Assembly (NCBI GenBank): GCA_003385635.1
Contig: QQUY01000003.1
Location: forward strand, 614,196 to 678,195
Length of the DNA: 64,000 nt
From: Acidobacteriota bacterium
GTDB taxonomy: Bacteria; Acidobacteriota; Blastocatellia; Pyrinomonadales; Pyrinomonadaceae
Direction: 5' to 3'
In this document: piece by piece, positions 17,745-27,411 of the stretch
Layout of the letters: each line of letters begins with the position of its first letter
Numbering within the stretch: the stretch's first letter is position 1
Notes under the pieces: generated by a model
The model's database searches: none
Seen by the model: the letters and a program-made list of their open reading frames with translations, nothing else
Told to the model about the DNA's origin: nothing
Program-made: the position numbers and the translations under genes

Positions 17745-17773
17745 TTGACAGATACGATTACTTTACCTATTCT
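17745..17773 (+). promoter_or_regulatory. Sigma-70-type promoter giving a leaderless transcript
   Basis: A consensus -35 TTGACA (17745-17750) is followed after 17 bp by TATTCT (17768-17773). Transcription would begin about 17780-17782, and the first ATG is at 17782, so the message should have little or no 5' leader. No ribosome-binding sequence lies upstream of that ATG. Confidence 0.75.
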
Positions 17774-17781
17774 CATTACCG

Positions 17782-18396
17782 ATGAAGCAGGACACTGCCA
17801 GGAAACAAGAGGAACAGACGCCCAGCCTGCACGGCAGGGCGATGGAGAATCTCGAATACATACGCGATGCGATGCAGCGCTCGACAGAGTTCACCGCAGT
17901 TCCGGGTTACGGCGGCGTGCTTATGGGAGTTACTGCGATTGGCGCGGGGATAATCGCCGAGATCCAGACGGAGCCGCTCTACTGGCTCGCGACGTGGATG
18001 GTCGAGGCGTTGCTGGCTTTTCTCATCGGCTCGTTAGCGATGTGGCAAAAATCCCGGGATGCGGATACCGCACTTATAAGATCACGGCCGGCACAAAAGT
18101 TCGCGATCGGATTCCTTCCCCCGCTGCTCGCCGGCGTGATTCTCACCGGATTGATCCTTTACCGGGGGTCGCCTTCAATACTTCCTCCCGTATGGCTGGC
18201 TTTGTACGGGGCGAGCGTGGTTACCGGTGGCGCTTATTCGGTCAAACCCGTGCCGCTTATGGGCTGGATCTTCATGCTGATCGGAGGTGCAGCGGTATTC
18301 GCACGGCCTGAACTTGGCAACTACTTTATGATCGCCGGTTTCGGCGTAGTCCATATCATCTTCGGACTCATCATCGGAAGGAAATACGGCGGTTAA
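17782..18396 (+). CDS. Membrane protein of regulator-linked operon
   Basis: A 204-residue protein with a hydrophilic N-terminus (about 45 residues, including RAMENLEYIRDAMQRSTEFTAV) and about six hydrophobic segments packed as three pairs (48-63, 67-86, 108-128, 133-150, 155-170, 176-196). I do not recognise a named family. It is the first gene of an operon, starting at a likely leaderless ATG behind a palindrome-flanked promoter, and is followed 13 bp later by a winged-helix regulator. The pairing suggests that the regulator controls or senses the state of this membrane protein, but no function can be assigned. Confidence 0.8.
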   Translation: MKQDTARKQEEQTPSLHGRAMENLEYIRDAMQRSTEFTAVPGYGGVLMGVTAIGAGIIAEIQTEPLYWLATWMVEALLAFLIGSLAMWQKSRDADTALIRSRPAQKFAIGFLPPLLAGVILTGLILYRGSPSILPPVWLALYGASVVTGGAYSVKPVPLMGWIFMLIGGAAVFARPELGNYFMIAGFGVVHIIFGLIIGRKYGG

Positions 18397-18409
18397 AGAA
18401 GATCAACGA

Positions 18410-18787
18410 ATGAAGAAAGCGACCTTAAAAGGGAATCGGGAGCCCGACGAGAAGTTCAAGGACGTATCGGCTGCGGATGCTGCCGAGAAGGTCTCGAATG
18501 AACTCGACAAGGTCATTCACGAACGGATGCGTTTGGGAATCGTCAGTGCCCTGGCGGCCAACGAGAAGCTCTCATTCAACGACCTGAAACGGGTGCTGAA
18601 CGCCTCCGACGGGAACGTGAGCGCCCACGCACGAAAACTGGAGGATGCAGGGTACGTCGTCTGCGAAAAGTCGTTCAGCGGCCGGACTCCTCTGACCGAA
18701 TACAGGATCACGGATTCCGGCAGAGTGGCCCTTCAACGCTATCTGAAACATATGGAAGCACTTATAAACGCGGTCAAAGAGGCATGA
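18410..18787 (+). CDS. Winged-helix transcriptional regulator
   Basis: The 125-residue protein is a small MarR/ArsR-like winged-helix regulator of the type with a single DNA-binding domain: helices around HERMRLGIVSALAANEKLSFNDL, the recognition segment NASDGNVSAHARKLEDAGYV, and the wing GRTPLTEYRITDSGRVAL. A charged 30-residue N-terminus precedes the domain. No effector domain is present. The likely target is the 19-bp palindrome at 17725-17743 in front of its own operon. Its stop overlaps the next start by 4 bp (ATGA). Confidence 0.88.
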   Translation: MKKATLKGNREPDEKFKDVSAADAAEKVSNELDKVIHERMRLGIVSALAANEKLSFNDLKRVLNASDGNVSAHARKLEDAGYVVCEKSFSGRTPLTEYRITDSGRVALQRYLKHMEALINAVKEA

Positions 18788-19989
18788 GAATGGATCGTCT
18801 CGGCAATCAGGACTTTGACGTTCTGATAGTTGGAGCGGGTCTGGCAGGGCTCTGCTGTGCGCGAAGGCTCGCTAGCGGCGGAGCGTTCGTTCTGTTGGTC
18901 GATGCCAAGAAAGACCTGACCGAAAGCGTTCATACGACCGGCATCTTTGTCCGAAAGACCTTTGAGGATTTTGATCTTCCGGCCGGCAGTCTCGGGCGTG
19001 CGATCTCGAAGGTCAGGCTATATTCTCCATCTCTCAAGACAGTTGATCTGGATAGCGAGCAGCCGGAATACAGGATCGGAGACATGAAGCTCATCTACAG
19101 GTCTCTGCTGGAAGAATGCGCGGACCTAGGGGTGACATTTCTCTCAGGGACCCGGTTCTCGGCTTCGATCCCTGACAAGCAGGTCGCCGGAGGTTCGATA
19201 GTACGTCTTGTAAAAGGGCGCAAACGCACTGATGTTCGTACGAAACTCCTCATCGGAGCTGACGGCACCGATTCGAGGGTGGCGAGAGACCTGGAGCTTG
19301 ACAGGAATCAAGAATGGATAGTGGGTTTCGAAGAAGTTCTGACCGGAATTGAAGGTCCAAGGGAACCGATGCTCCATTGCTTCCTGGATTCAGAACTGGC
19401 CCCCGGGTACATAGGCTGGATCGCGGACGACGGCAATGAGTGCCACGTAGGCGTGGGTGGGTACACGGACCGATTCGAGCCGAAAACCGCCCTTTCCCAA
19501 TTCAGGGAGCACGTGGTTTCCGGGTTATTCGATCTTTCCAACAGCCGGCTCGTGGAATCTCGGGGCGGGAGGATCCCGGTAGGGGGCATACTAAAGAAAA
19601 TCGCCTGCGAAAGAGGACTTTTGATCGGCGATGCGGCCGGGGCGGTCTCACCTCTGACGGCCGGCGGACTCGATCCCTGTTTGCGGCTTTCCGTGTACGC
19701 GGCCGAAATCGCCCTTGCACGGCTCAGCAGCGATGATCCGTCGAGGCTGAGGTCGTATTCGGGAAAGATGTTCCGGACAAAGTTTATCCCGAGAATGATG
19801 CTTCGTGCTCTTTTTCGAAGCGTGAAGTTTCAGGTCCAGTTCGAGTTCCTGTTCTGGGCGATCACCACATGGCCGGGACGATGGACAGCAGAGAAGATCT
19901 TTTACAGGCGTGCTTCGTTTCCCGACGTCAACGCCGATCATCCCTTGCGACGACCTTACGTTGAAGGATTGGACGGTCATTGGAAATAG
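18784..19989 (+). CDS. FAD-dependent oxidoreductase, geranylgeranyl-reductase-like
   Basis: The 401-residue flavoprotein has an N-terminal Rossmann motif (DVLIVGAGLAGLCCARRLA, about residues 12-30), a mid-protein LLIGADGTDSRVARDL matching the DG motif of aromatic hydroxylase-type flavoproteins, and a C-terminal GLLIGDAAGAVSPLTAGGL that binds the FAD ribityl chain. This combination is seen in geranylgeranyl reductase and related FAD monooxygenase-like enzymes acting on lipids or quinones. The substrate is unknown. It overlaps the regulator gene by 4 bp and is the third gene of the palindrome-controlled operon. Confidence 0.87.
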   Translation: MRMDRLGNQDFDVLIVGAGLAGLCCARRLASGGAFVLLVDAKKDLTESVHTTGIFVRKTFEDFDLPAGSLGRAISKVRLYSPSLKTVDLDSEQPEYRIGDMKLIYRSLLEECADLGVTFLSGTRFSASIPDKQVAGGSIVRLVKGRKRTDVRTKLLIGADGTDSRVARDLELDRNQEWIVGFEEVLTGIEGPREPMLHCFLDSELAPGYIGWIADDGNECHVGVGGYTDRFEPKTALSQFREHVVSGLFDLSNSRLVESRGGRIPVGGILKKIACERGLLIGDAAGAVSPLTAGGLDPCLRLSVYAAEIALARLSSDDPSRLRSYSGKMFRTKFIPRMMLRALFRSVKFQVQFEFLFWAITTWPGRWTAEKIFYRRASFPDVNADHPLRRPYVEGLDGHWK

Positions 19990-20157
19990 GAATCGAGTTC
20001 TTAACAGCTTCCGATGAGGGACTCCACAGGGGACCGCGGTGGAAGCCACTCTACATTGATCATTGCAACTGAAACTAATATACGCGGGTCGGCAGACCGA
20101 GGTTGAAACGCTTTCACAATGTGATCTGGAGAAAGCATTACGTATAGGGACGAGCAA

Positions 20158-21939
20158 ATGGACGAAAATACAAAGAAAGGCCTGACAATTCTTATTATCG
20201 CTCTTGGCTTCGGAATTCTCGCCGACTCGCTTCTGCGGTCCTTTCCCTGGGGGCTGAACGTCCCTATCATGGCTTTGATCGGAGTCAGCGCCATTGCATT
20301 TCTGAGATACCGGATCGCTGAATCGAAGTTCTCGGTTCGCGAGATACTCCTTTTGGGAGCGGCACTTTTCTTTTCTTCGTGGTTTGCGATCAGGGACTCG
20401 GAACCGCTTCTTTTCCTGAACGTCCTCGCGATCCTGCTGATCGCCACGATCTTGTTCATTCCGGCGATCAAACTGAATGCGAAAAGCTCCGGTGTGGTTC
20501 ACTACCTCTTCTCTTGGATCGCGATGTGGCTTTCTATGACCTTTTTGCCCGCAGTACTGCTCACGAAGGATATGCGCTGGAACTCGGTGGCGAAAAGAGC
20601 AGGTTCTCAAAAAGTAATGCTTGCCGTACGAGGCATGTTGATTGCCGTCCCGCTACTATTGATCTTCGGCGGGCTGTTCGCCGCCGCCGATGCTGCATTC
20701 GAAGGATTTGTAAACAGAGCGTTTGATGTCGTTCCGGAAGAACTGGCGCTTCACGGGCTTTTCACAGCCTTTTTTGCGTGGCCTGCCGCAGGATATCTGC
20801 GGGCAGTCACCCTCGGGGTTTCACTTGACGGTGAACCTGGATCCGATCCCGAAGCCGATGGCGAACGCGAGACCGAAATGCGCGACTTCGCAGAGGGCGG
20901 GGTTGAAAGTGTCACCGCGAAAGAGGAGCCGGAACCGGTGGAGCCGCCGACCGTGTTCGGAGAGCGGCATATTCCGAGCATCACTTTCCCGGTCGATGAG
21001 GAGAGTGCAAGGGACGAAGGCGCAGGATCCGAAGAAGCCGATCCCGAGATCAAGGAAGACATCAAATCGGCTCCGGAACGCACGTGGAGCTGGCGGGACC
21101 TGAACAACTCTATACTTCCTGACTTTCTAACTGTCGGATCAGTAGAGGTGGGGATCGTGCTCGGATCGCTCAATCTTCTTTTCTTCCTGTTTGTCCTGCT
21201 TCAGCTGCCTTACCTCTTCGGAGGAATGGACCTCGTCCAGAACCAGCCTGGTCTCAAGCTTGCCGAATATGCACGACGCGGTTTTGGCGAGTTGTTCTTC
21301 GCATCGATGCTTGTGTTGCCGATCCTCTTGGCGCTTCATTGGCTGATCAAGAGGGAATCCGAAAGGGCCATAAACCTCTTTCGGTATCTTGCGGCGATAC
21401 AGATAGGCCTTCTGTTCGTGATAATGATGTCGGCGTTTCAGCGGATGATCCTGTATACGGGCGACCTCGGTTACGGGATGACCGCCGAACGCTTCTATCC
21501 TATGGCGTTCATGATCTGGCTGGCAGTGATTTTCCTGCTATTCGGATACACTGTTCTTCGGGGGCTGAGAAGCAGATTCGCCTGGAGCGCGTCGCTTTCG
21601 GTGCTAGCGCTGGTCGCTGTCCTGAATTTCGTCAATCCTGACGATTACATCGTTCGAACGAATCTTGAGCTTATGAGGGAAGGGAGGACTTTCGATGCGC
21701 AGTATAATGCCGGTCTAAGTGCTGACGCCGCTCCAGCTCTGATTGATGCTTTTACAGATCTCAATGAAGTTCAGCAGAATGACGTTCTCTATGGAATGCG
21801 CAGAAGCCGATGCTTTAATCCTCCCATTGAAGACCTGCGGGTATGGAATCATTCGAGAAAAAGCCTCGAGTCTTCCCGGTTCTACTTAGAACGTGTCCAT
21901 CCGGTTACCTGCAGTGAATTCAGAAGTTACGGACACTAG
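20158..21939 (+). CDS. DUF4173/DUF4153-type multi-pass membrane protein
   Basis: The 593-residue protein has an N-terminal group of about six membrane segments, a soluble acidic linker (about residues 222-310, rich in Glu, Asp and Pro) and a second hydrophobic half. The second half contains LPYLFGGMDLV, LKLAEYARRGFGELFFASMLVLPILLALHWL and ERFYPMAFMIWLAVIFLL, typical of DUF4153/DUF4173 proteins. A hydrophilic C-terminal tail of about 90 residues follows. Function of the family is unknown. It lies downstream of the FAD oxidoreductase with a 168-bp gap, so it may have its own promoter. Confidence 0.8.
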   Translation: MDENTKKGLTILIIALGFGILADSLLRSFPWGLNVPIMALIGVSAIAFLRYRIAESKFSVREILLLGAALFFSSWFAIRDSEPLLFLNVLAILLIATILFIPAIKLNAKSSGVVHYLFSWIAMWLSMTFLPAVLLTKDMRWNSVAKRAGSQKVMLAVRGMLIAVPLLLIFGGLFAAADAAFEGFVNRAFDVVPEELALHGLFTAFFAWPAAGYLRAVTLGVSLDGEPGSDPEADGERETEMRDFAEGGVESVTAKEEPEPVEPPTVFGERHIPSITFPVDEESARDEGAGSEEADPEIKEDIKSAPERTWSWRDLNNSILPDFLTVGSVEVGIVLGSLNLLFFLFVLLQLPYLFGGMDLVQNQPGLKLAEYARRGFGELFFASMLVLPILLALHWLIKRESERAINLFRYLAAIQIGLLFVIMMSAFQRMILYTGDLGYGMTAERFYPMAFMIWLAVIFLLFGYTVLRGLRSRFAWSASLSVLALVAVLNFVNPDDYIVRTNLELMREGRTFDAQYNAGLSADAAPALIDAFTDLNEVQQNDVLYGMRRSRCFNPPIEDLRVWNHSRKSLESSRFYLERVHPVTCSEFRSYGH

Positions 21940-22101
21940 GTACAGATTCCCGAACTACCGATTGGCACGGTTACCTGAAAGCTCAGAATCTACGATATAG
22001 AATACTCGCGAATGGAAATACCTGATTTCCTGCCCACGGTCAGATACATGTGCGACAGACCAAAGATGCGAACCGGAACGGGTTAATTCTTTCGAGTCGT
22101 G

Positions 22102-22332
22102 ATGTTTTTAGAAGGCTATGCCCTGGGCGCAAATTTGGGCTCGAATTCGGCTCACTCCAAGCTCACCCCTTTTCTCTCGTGGGTTGCAAAGAAGCAGGGC
22201 CATTCCAAAGTGAAAATGACCTGGTCCGATTTCTTGGATATTTATGATTCGGATGAAGAAGCACTCCGAGCACTGAAGTTCTTATTCACCGAGTATGCGT
22301 CCGAGTATTTAGAAGGCGCTCCAACTAGATGA
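22102..22332 (+). CDS. Small protein of unknown function preceding xerD
   Basis: A 76-residue soluble protein (from ATG 22102; GTG 22099 is also in frame) with an acidic, aromatic C-terminal half (TWSDFLDIYDSDEEALRALKFLFTEYASEYLEG). I do not recognise the family. Support for coding is the 4-bp ATGA overlap with xerD and a composition like a folded helical protein rather than a shadow frame. Nothing in it indicates a catalytic or DNA-binding function. Confidence 0.65.
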   Translation: MFLEGYALGANLGSNSAHSKLTPFLSWVAKKQGHSKVKMTWSDFLDIYDSDEEALRALKFLFTEYASEYLEGAPTR

Positions 22333-23237
22333 CTGAACGCGATTTGGTAAAGGAATTCCTCTCATACATCTCCGCCGAGCGCGGTCTTTCGAAGAACACG
22401 CTCGCGGCCTATGAGAGGGACCTACGCAAACTCAAGGACTTTGCGGCTGAAGAAGGCCTCGGGCTCGCCGAGGTTTCACGCGGCGACCTTCGGGCATTTG
22501 TCGCTTCTTTGTCTAAACAGGGCCTTTCGGTCAATTCGATAAACCGCGTGATCAGCGCGGTTAGAGGGTTCTATCGTTTCCTTGCGCTCGACCGGTATAT
22601 CGAGATCAATCCCGCGGACGAGATCGACACGCTTTCGAAGGGCTTATATCTCCCGAACTTCCTGTCAGAGGACGACATAGAGAAGCTGTTCGAAGGGCCA
22701 AACACGTCACTGGAGACCGGGCTCCGCGACCGAACGATCCTCGAGCTGATGTACGCAGCAGGTTTGCGTGTTTCGGAGACGGTGAATATAGGGGTTCGGG
22801 ATATAGACCTCGATTCCCAGATTTTGACGTGTGTGGGTAAAGGCGATAAAGAGAGGAAGATTCCGATCGGGCGTTCGGCTGTAAAATGGCTGAGCGAGTA
22901 TCTGGAAGGGCGTCGGAAGAAAGAAACGGACGCAAAGAACCTGTTCGTTTCGCCCGCCGGAAGGCCCCTTTCGAGGCAGACGATCTTCAAGCTTGTTAAG
23001 GAATACTCGGAAAAAGCGGGTCTCGAAGGCGTTTCGCCTCACACTTTGCGCCATTCGTTCGCGACGCACCTTATACAGCACGGTGCGGATTCCCGTTCGG
23101 TCCAGGCAATGCTTGGACACGCGGACATTTCAACTACTCAGATCTACACCCACATCACCGATAATCACCTGCGGAATGCGTACAAGAAATTCCATCCCAG
23201 ATCTACTTCCTCTGTTGGCCTGCACAAAGACGACTGA
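22329..23237 (+). CDS. xerD: Tyrosine recombinase XerD
   Basis: The 302-residue protein has an N-terminal SAM-like core-binding domain and a C-terminal catalytic domain with the full tyrosine recombinase set: R147 (AAGLRVSE), K171 (GKGDKERK), H238 and R241 (PHTLRHSFATH), H264 (LGHADIS) and nucleophile Y273 (TTQIYTH). Length and the 'PHTLRHSFATHLI' form agree with XerD, which with XerC resolves chromosome dimers at dif. No xerC or dif-like site was recognised here. It lies next to tRNA genes, but no integrated element is visible, so a housekeeping role is preferred over an integrase role. Confidence 0.92.
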   Translation: MTERDLVKEFLSYISAERGLSKNTLAAYERDLRKLKDFAAEEGLGLAEVSRGDLRAFVASLSKQGLSVNSINRVISAVRGFYRFLALDRYIEINPADEIDTLSKGLYLPNFLSEDDIEKLFEGPNTSLETGLRDRTILELMYAAGLRVSETVNIGVRDIDLDSQILTCVGKGDKERKIPIGRSAVKWLSEYLEGRRKKETDAKNLFVSPAGRPLSRQTIFKLVKEYSEKAGLEGVSPHTLRHSFATHLIQHGADSRSVQAMLGHADISTTQIYTHITDNHLRNAYKKFHPRSTSSVGLHKDD

Positions 23238-23304
23238 ATGCCTGTCAATCCGCTCCTGCGCTTGCAAGATCGGGCTCTCTTGGGTATTATGTGAAATTTG
23301 CTAA

Positions 23305-23331
23305 TTGACAAAATTTTCAGTCGGTTATAGC
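23305..23331 (+). promoter_or_regulatory. Promoter of the tRNA-tuf cluster
   Basis: TTGACA at 23305-23310 is followed after 15 bp by TATAGC at 23326-23331. The expected start is just before tRNA-Tyr at 23347. The short spacer makes the exact -10 uncertain, but the consensus -35 and position fit a stable-RNA promoter. Confidence 0.6.
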
Positions 23332-23346
23332 AATCTGTAGAAGAAG

Positions 23347-23434
<88 letters not shown>

Positions 23435-23515
23435 TTCTTGAAATTTCGTATTTCAGTTCGCATTTTTTGGGCCCGGCAGCGGCTTTTAAAGAGCCGGTTA
23501 GCCCGGCCGATGTGA

Positions 23516-23591
23516 GCGAGAGTAGCTCAGTTGGTAGAGCATCAGCCTTCCAAGCTGAGGGTCGCGAGTTCGAGCCTCGTCTCTCGCTCCA
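23516..23591 (+). tRNA. tRNA-Gly (anticodon TCC)
   Basis: Acceptor stem GCGAGAG/CTCTCGC, D-arm AGCTCAGTTGGTAGAGC, anticodon loop CTTCCAA and T-loop GTTCGAGCC form a normal cloverleaf. The discriminator is T and CCA is encoded. Confidence 0.97.
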
Positions 23592-23618
23592 TCTTTATTT
23601 TAGGGCGCTTGGCGGTCC

Positions 23619-23693
23619 GCCCGAGTAGCTCAGGGGTAGAGCGCTTCCTTGGTAAGGAAGAGGGCACGGGTTCAAATCCCGTCTCGGGCTCCA
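23619..23693 (+). tRNA. tRNA-Thr (anticodon GGT)
   Basis: Acceptor stem GCCCGAG/CTCGGGC, anticodon stem CTTCC/GGAAG with loop TTGGTAA, and T-loop GTTCAAATC are all present. The discriminator is T and CCA is encoded. Confidence 0.97.
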
Positions 23694-23752
23694 TTATTAG
23701 GGGCCCGGACATCATTGATTAAAAGCGATCTGTTTGGAGAGACATTTAAATA

Positions 23753-24940
<1,188 letters not shown>

Positions 24941-24958
24941 TTTTAGAGGTTAATTGTT

Positions 24959-25111
24959 ATGCCGCGTGACAACGTGATTTTGCAGTGCACCGAGTGCAAG
25001 GAACGCAATTACACGACGACAAAGAACAAGAAGAACACGCCTGACAGGCTAGAGTTCAAAAAGTATTGTCGCCGTTGCAGGACGCACACGGTCCACAAAG
25101 AAAACAAGTAG
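24959..25111 (+). CDS. rpmG: 50S ribosomal protein L33 (bL33)
   Basis: A 50-residue protein, too short for many gene finders. It starts [18 protein letters not shown] and has two cysteine pairs, C10-x2-C13 and C37-x2-C40, forming the zinc ribbon of the C+ form of L33. The remainder is basic, as expected for a large-subunit surface protein near the E site. It lies 18 bp after tuf and before tRNA-Trp and secE, a very common order. Confidence 0.97.
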   Translation: MPRDNVILQCTECKERNYTTTKNKKNTPDRLEFKKYCRRCRTHTVHKENK

Positions 25112-25184
25112 CGGGAAGTTCAAGTTTCCAGATTTCAGGTTCCGGATTTGAGGTCTGGAAACTGGATCTGGGATTTTGAATCTT

Positions 25185-25260
25185 AGGGGCATAGTGTCAA
25201 TGGTTAGCACGTCGGTCTCCAAAACCGAAAGTCCGGGTTCAAATCCTGGTGCCCCTGCCA
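25185..25260 (+). tRNA. tRNA-Trp (anticodon CCA)
   Basis: Acceptor stem AGGGGCA/TGCCCCT, anticodon loop CTCCAAA and T-loop GTTCAAATC are intact. The discriminator is G and the terminal CCA is encoded. The gene lies between rpmG and secE. The 25112-25184 stretch before it consists of a 'TTTCCAGATTTCAGG'-like word repeat. Confidence 0.97.
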
Positions 25261-25282
25261 CTGAATTTTAGGAGAATTTCAA

Positions 25283-25543
25283 GTGTCATCAACTTCCGAC
25301 ACGGTTAAGAAGGTCCAGAAGAAAGGAAAGGAAGAATCCCGGGGCGTCGGCGAATTCGTTCGCGAGACAAGGGCCGAATGGGACAAGACCACCTTTCCCT
25401 CTTCGGAGGACGTTCGGAACACGACCCTGATAGTCATCGTCAGCGTGATCTTTTTTACGGTTTACCTTTTCCTGGTCGACAGAGTATGGGTTCTAGCGCT
25501 GGATGCCCTGACCTGGTTCGTAAACTGGTTAGCCGGAATTTAA
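25283..25543 (+). CDS. secE: Protein translocase subunit SecE
   Basis: The 86-residue protein has one membrane segment (about residues 50-70, LIVIVSVIFFTVYLFLVDRVW) preceded by the conserved amphipathic helix FVRETRAEWDKTTFPSSEDVRNTT, the SecE clamp that holds SecY together. The start is GTG 25283 with AGGAG at 25270-25274. Location between tRNA-Trp and nusG is the usual one. The N-terminal extension of 25 charged residues is longer than in minimal SecE proteins. Confidence 0.95.
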   Translation: MSSTSDTVKKVQKKGKEESRGVGEFVRETRAEWDKTTFPSSEDVRNTTLIVIVSVIFFTVYLFLVDRVWVLALDALTWFVNWLAGI

Positions 25544-25554
25544 GGGATAAGTAA

Positions 25555-26115
25555 ATGAGGCAATGGTATTTCATACACACTTATTCCGGCCATGAGAACA
25601 AGGTGGTCGAGAGCTTGAATGCGCGTATTCGCGACATGGAGCTGAAAGAGCAGATCACCGAGGTTTTGCTTCCAAAGGAGACCGTGGTCGAGATGAGAGG
25701 GAACAAGCGCATCGAGTCCACGAGGATGTTCTACCCGGGCTATGTGCTTGTCGAGATCGTGTGCAACGACCAGGGTAGAATTCCCGACAATGTGTTTCAC
25801 GCGATCAAGTCAACCCCCAAAGTGACGGGGTTTCTGGGTGGCAAGAACCCTACGCCGCTTACCCAGGAAGAGGTTGACCAGATCGTTCACAACGTAGAGG
25901 TCGCCGCCGAGAAGCCGAAACCGAAGTTCACCTACAACGTGGGCGAGGTCGTAAGGATCAAGTCGGGTCCGTTCGCTAGCTTTACCGGAAAGGTCGAGGA
26001 AGTTAACGAAGAAAAGACCACTTTGAAGGTGACGGTAACCATATTCGGGCGTTCGACTCCTGTCGAGCTGAACTTCCTCGATGTTGAGAAAGTGACCTTT
26101 AGCGAAGACGAGTAA
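25555..26115 (+). CDS. nusG: Transcription termination/antitermination factor NusG
   Basis: The 186-residue protein shows the NGN domain ([24 protein letters not shown] at the N-terminus, [10 protein letters not shown] near residue 62) and the C-terminal KOW domain ([44 protein letters not shown]). It binds RNA polymerase clamp helices and couples transcription to Rho or to ribosomal S10. It begins 11 bp after secE. Length is normal for NusG. Confidence 0.98.
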   Translation: MRQWYFIHTYSGHENKVVESLNARIRDMELKEQITEVLLPKETVVEMRGNKRIESTRMFYPGYVLVEIVCNDQGRIPDNVFHAIKSTPKVTGFLGGKNPTPLTQEEVDQIVHNVEVAAEKPKPKFTYNVGEVVRIKSGPFASFTGKVEEVNEEKTTLKVTVTIFGRSTPVELNFLDVEKVTFSEDE

Positions 26116-26185
26116 GGAGTTTAGAGAAGATCATTAGAAAAGAGGACATTCCCGGACGGCAGTTTACGGGATCGTAAATCGAATA

Positions 26186-26614
26186 ATGGCAAAGAAGATA
26201 GAAGGGTACATAAAACTGCAGATTCCCGCGGGTAAAGCTAATCCCGCTCCGCCCATCGGTCCGGCTCTCGGACAGCACGGCGTGAACATAATGGAATTCT
26301 GCAAAGCGTTCAACGAGAAAACTAAAGACGGCGATCCGGATCTTAACGTACCTGTTGTGATCACGGTCTATGCAGACCGTTCGTTCACCTTTGAGACCAA
26401 GACGGCTCCGGCTGCCGACCTTCTTCGGAAGGCCGCCGGCATTCCGAAAGGGTCAGGAGAGCCTAACAGGGAAAAGGTGGGATCAATCTCGCGAGCAAAG
26501 ATAGAAGAGATCGCCAAGACCAAAATGCCGGATCTGAACACGACGAACCTCGAGTCCGCGATGAGGACGATCGAGGGCACGGCGAAGAGTATGGGGTTAA
26601 AGGTCGAAGGTTAG
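26186..26614 (+). CDS. rplK: 50S ribosomal protein L11 (uL11)
   Basis: The 142-residue protein has the L11 N-terminal domain with [34 protein letters not shown], the proline-rich helix targeted by thiostrepton, and the C-terminal 23S-binding domain ending in TARSMGL-like [12 protein letters not shown]. It forms the GTPase-associated centre with L10/L12. It follows nusG by 70 bp in the standard order. Confidence 0.98.
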   Translation: MAKKIEGYIKLQIPAGKANPAPPIGPALGQHGVNIMEFCKAFNEKTKDGDPDLNVPVVITVYADRSFTFETKTAPAADLLRKAAGIPKGSGEPNREKVGSISRAKIEEIAKTKMPDLNTTNLESAMRTIEGTAKSMGLKVEG

Positions 26615-26703
26615 AAGTTAGAAACGGACTTGGGTCCTCGAGGGAGAAGCTTTAGCGGCTTGCCGCAAACCAAGGAAGCTTCGTCTGTACCTTGCTGAAT
26701 GAT

Positions 26704-27396
26704 ATGGCCAAAAGAGGAAAGAAATACAGGGAGGCGCTGGAGAAGTTCGAACGGGACAAGAAGCACTCGGTCGAAGAAGGCGTTTCGGTAGTAAAGGAAA
26801 TCGCGTTTGCGGGATTTGACGAAACGGTTGAACTAACGGTTTGGCTTGGAGTCGATCCGCGAAAGGCAGACCAGCTGGTCCGCGGAACGATCGTTCTTCC
26901 CAACGGACTCGGAAAGTCCAAGACGGTCGTCGTGATCGCCCAGGGCGACAAGGCGAAAGAAGCGGAAGATGCGGGTGCGGATTTCGTTGGCGCCGACGAC
27001 ATCGTTGAGAAGATCAACGGCGGATGGCTTGAGTTTGACACGCTGATCACCACGCCGGACATGATGGGCAAGGTCGGTCCCCTGGGCCGCGTGCTTGGTC
27101 CGAGAGGGTTGATGCCGAATCCGAAGACGGGAACGGTGACGATGGATGTCGCCCGCGCCGTTGAGGAAACGAAGGCAGGTAAAGTCGAGTACAGGGTCGA
27201 TAAGACGGGTGTTGTTCACTCACCGGTCGGCAAGGTTTCGTTCGATGAAGCGAAACTGCTCGAGAACACGAGGGCGCTGCTTGATGCCGTGATCAAGGCC
27301 AAGCCGGCGACCTCGAAGGGAAGGTACCTGAAGAAGGTAAGCCTTGCCTCGACGATGAGCCCCGGCGTCCTTCTGGACGAAGGGAACCTGATGTGA
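26704..27396 (+). CDS. rplA: 50S ribosomal protein L1 (uL1)
   Basis: The 230-residue protein starts [19 protein letters not shown] and contains the conserved L1 signature around [20 protein letters not shown]. It binds 23S rRNA in the mobile L1 stalk and helps tRNA release. ATG 26704 gives the usual N-terminus; an in-frame TTG at 26692 would add four residues. rplJ follows after 15 bp, so the two are co-transcribed. Confidence 0.98.
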   Translation: MAKRGKKYREALEKFERDKKHSVEEGVSVVKEIAFAGFDETVELTVWLGVDPRKADQLVRGTIVLPNGLGKSKTVVVIAQGDKAKEAEDAGADFVGADDIVEKINGGWLEFDTLITTPDMMGKVGPLGRVLGPRGLMPNPKTGTVTMDVARAVEETKAGKVEYRVDKTGVVHSPVGKVSFDEAKLLENTRALLDAVIKAKPATSKGRYLKKVSLASTMSPGVLLDEGNLM

Positions 27397-27411
27397 GGAG
27401 CGTGAATAGAA

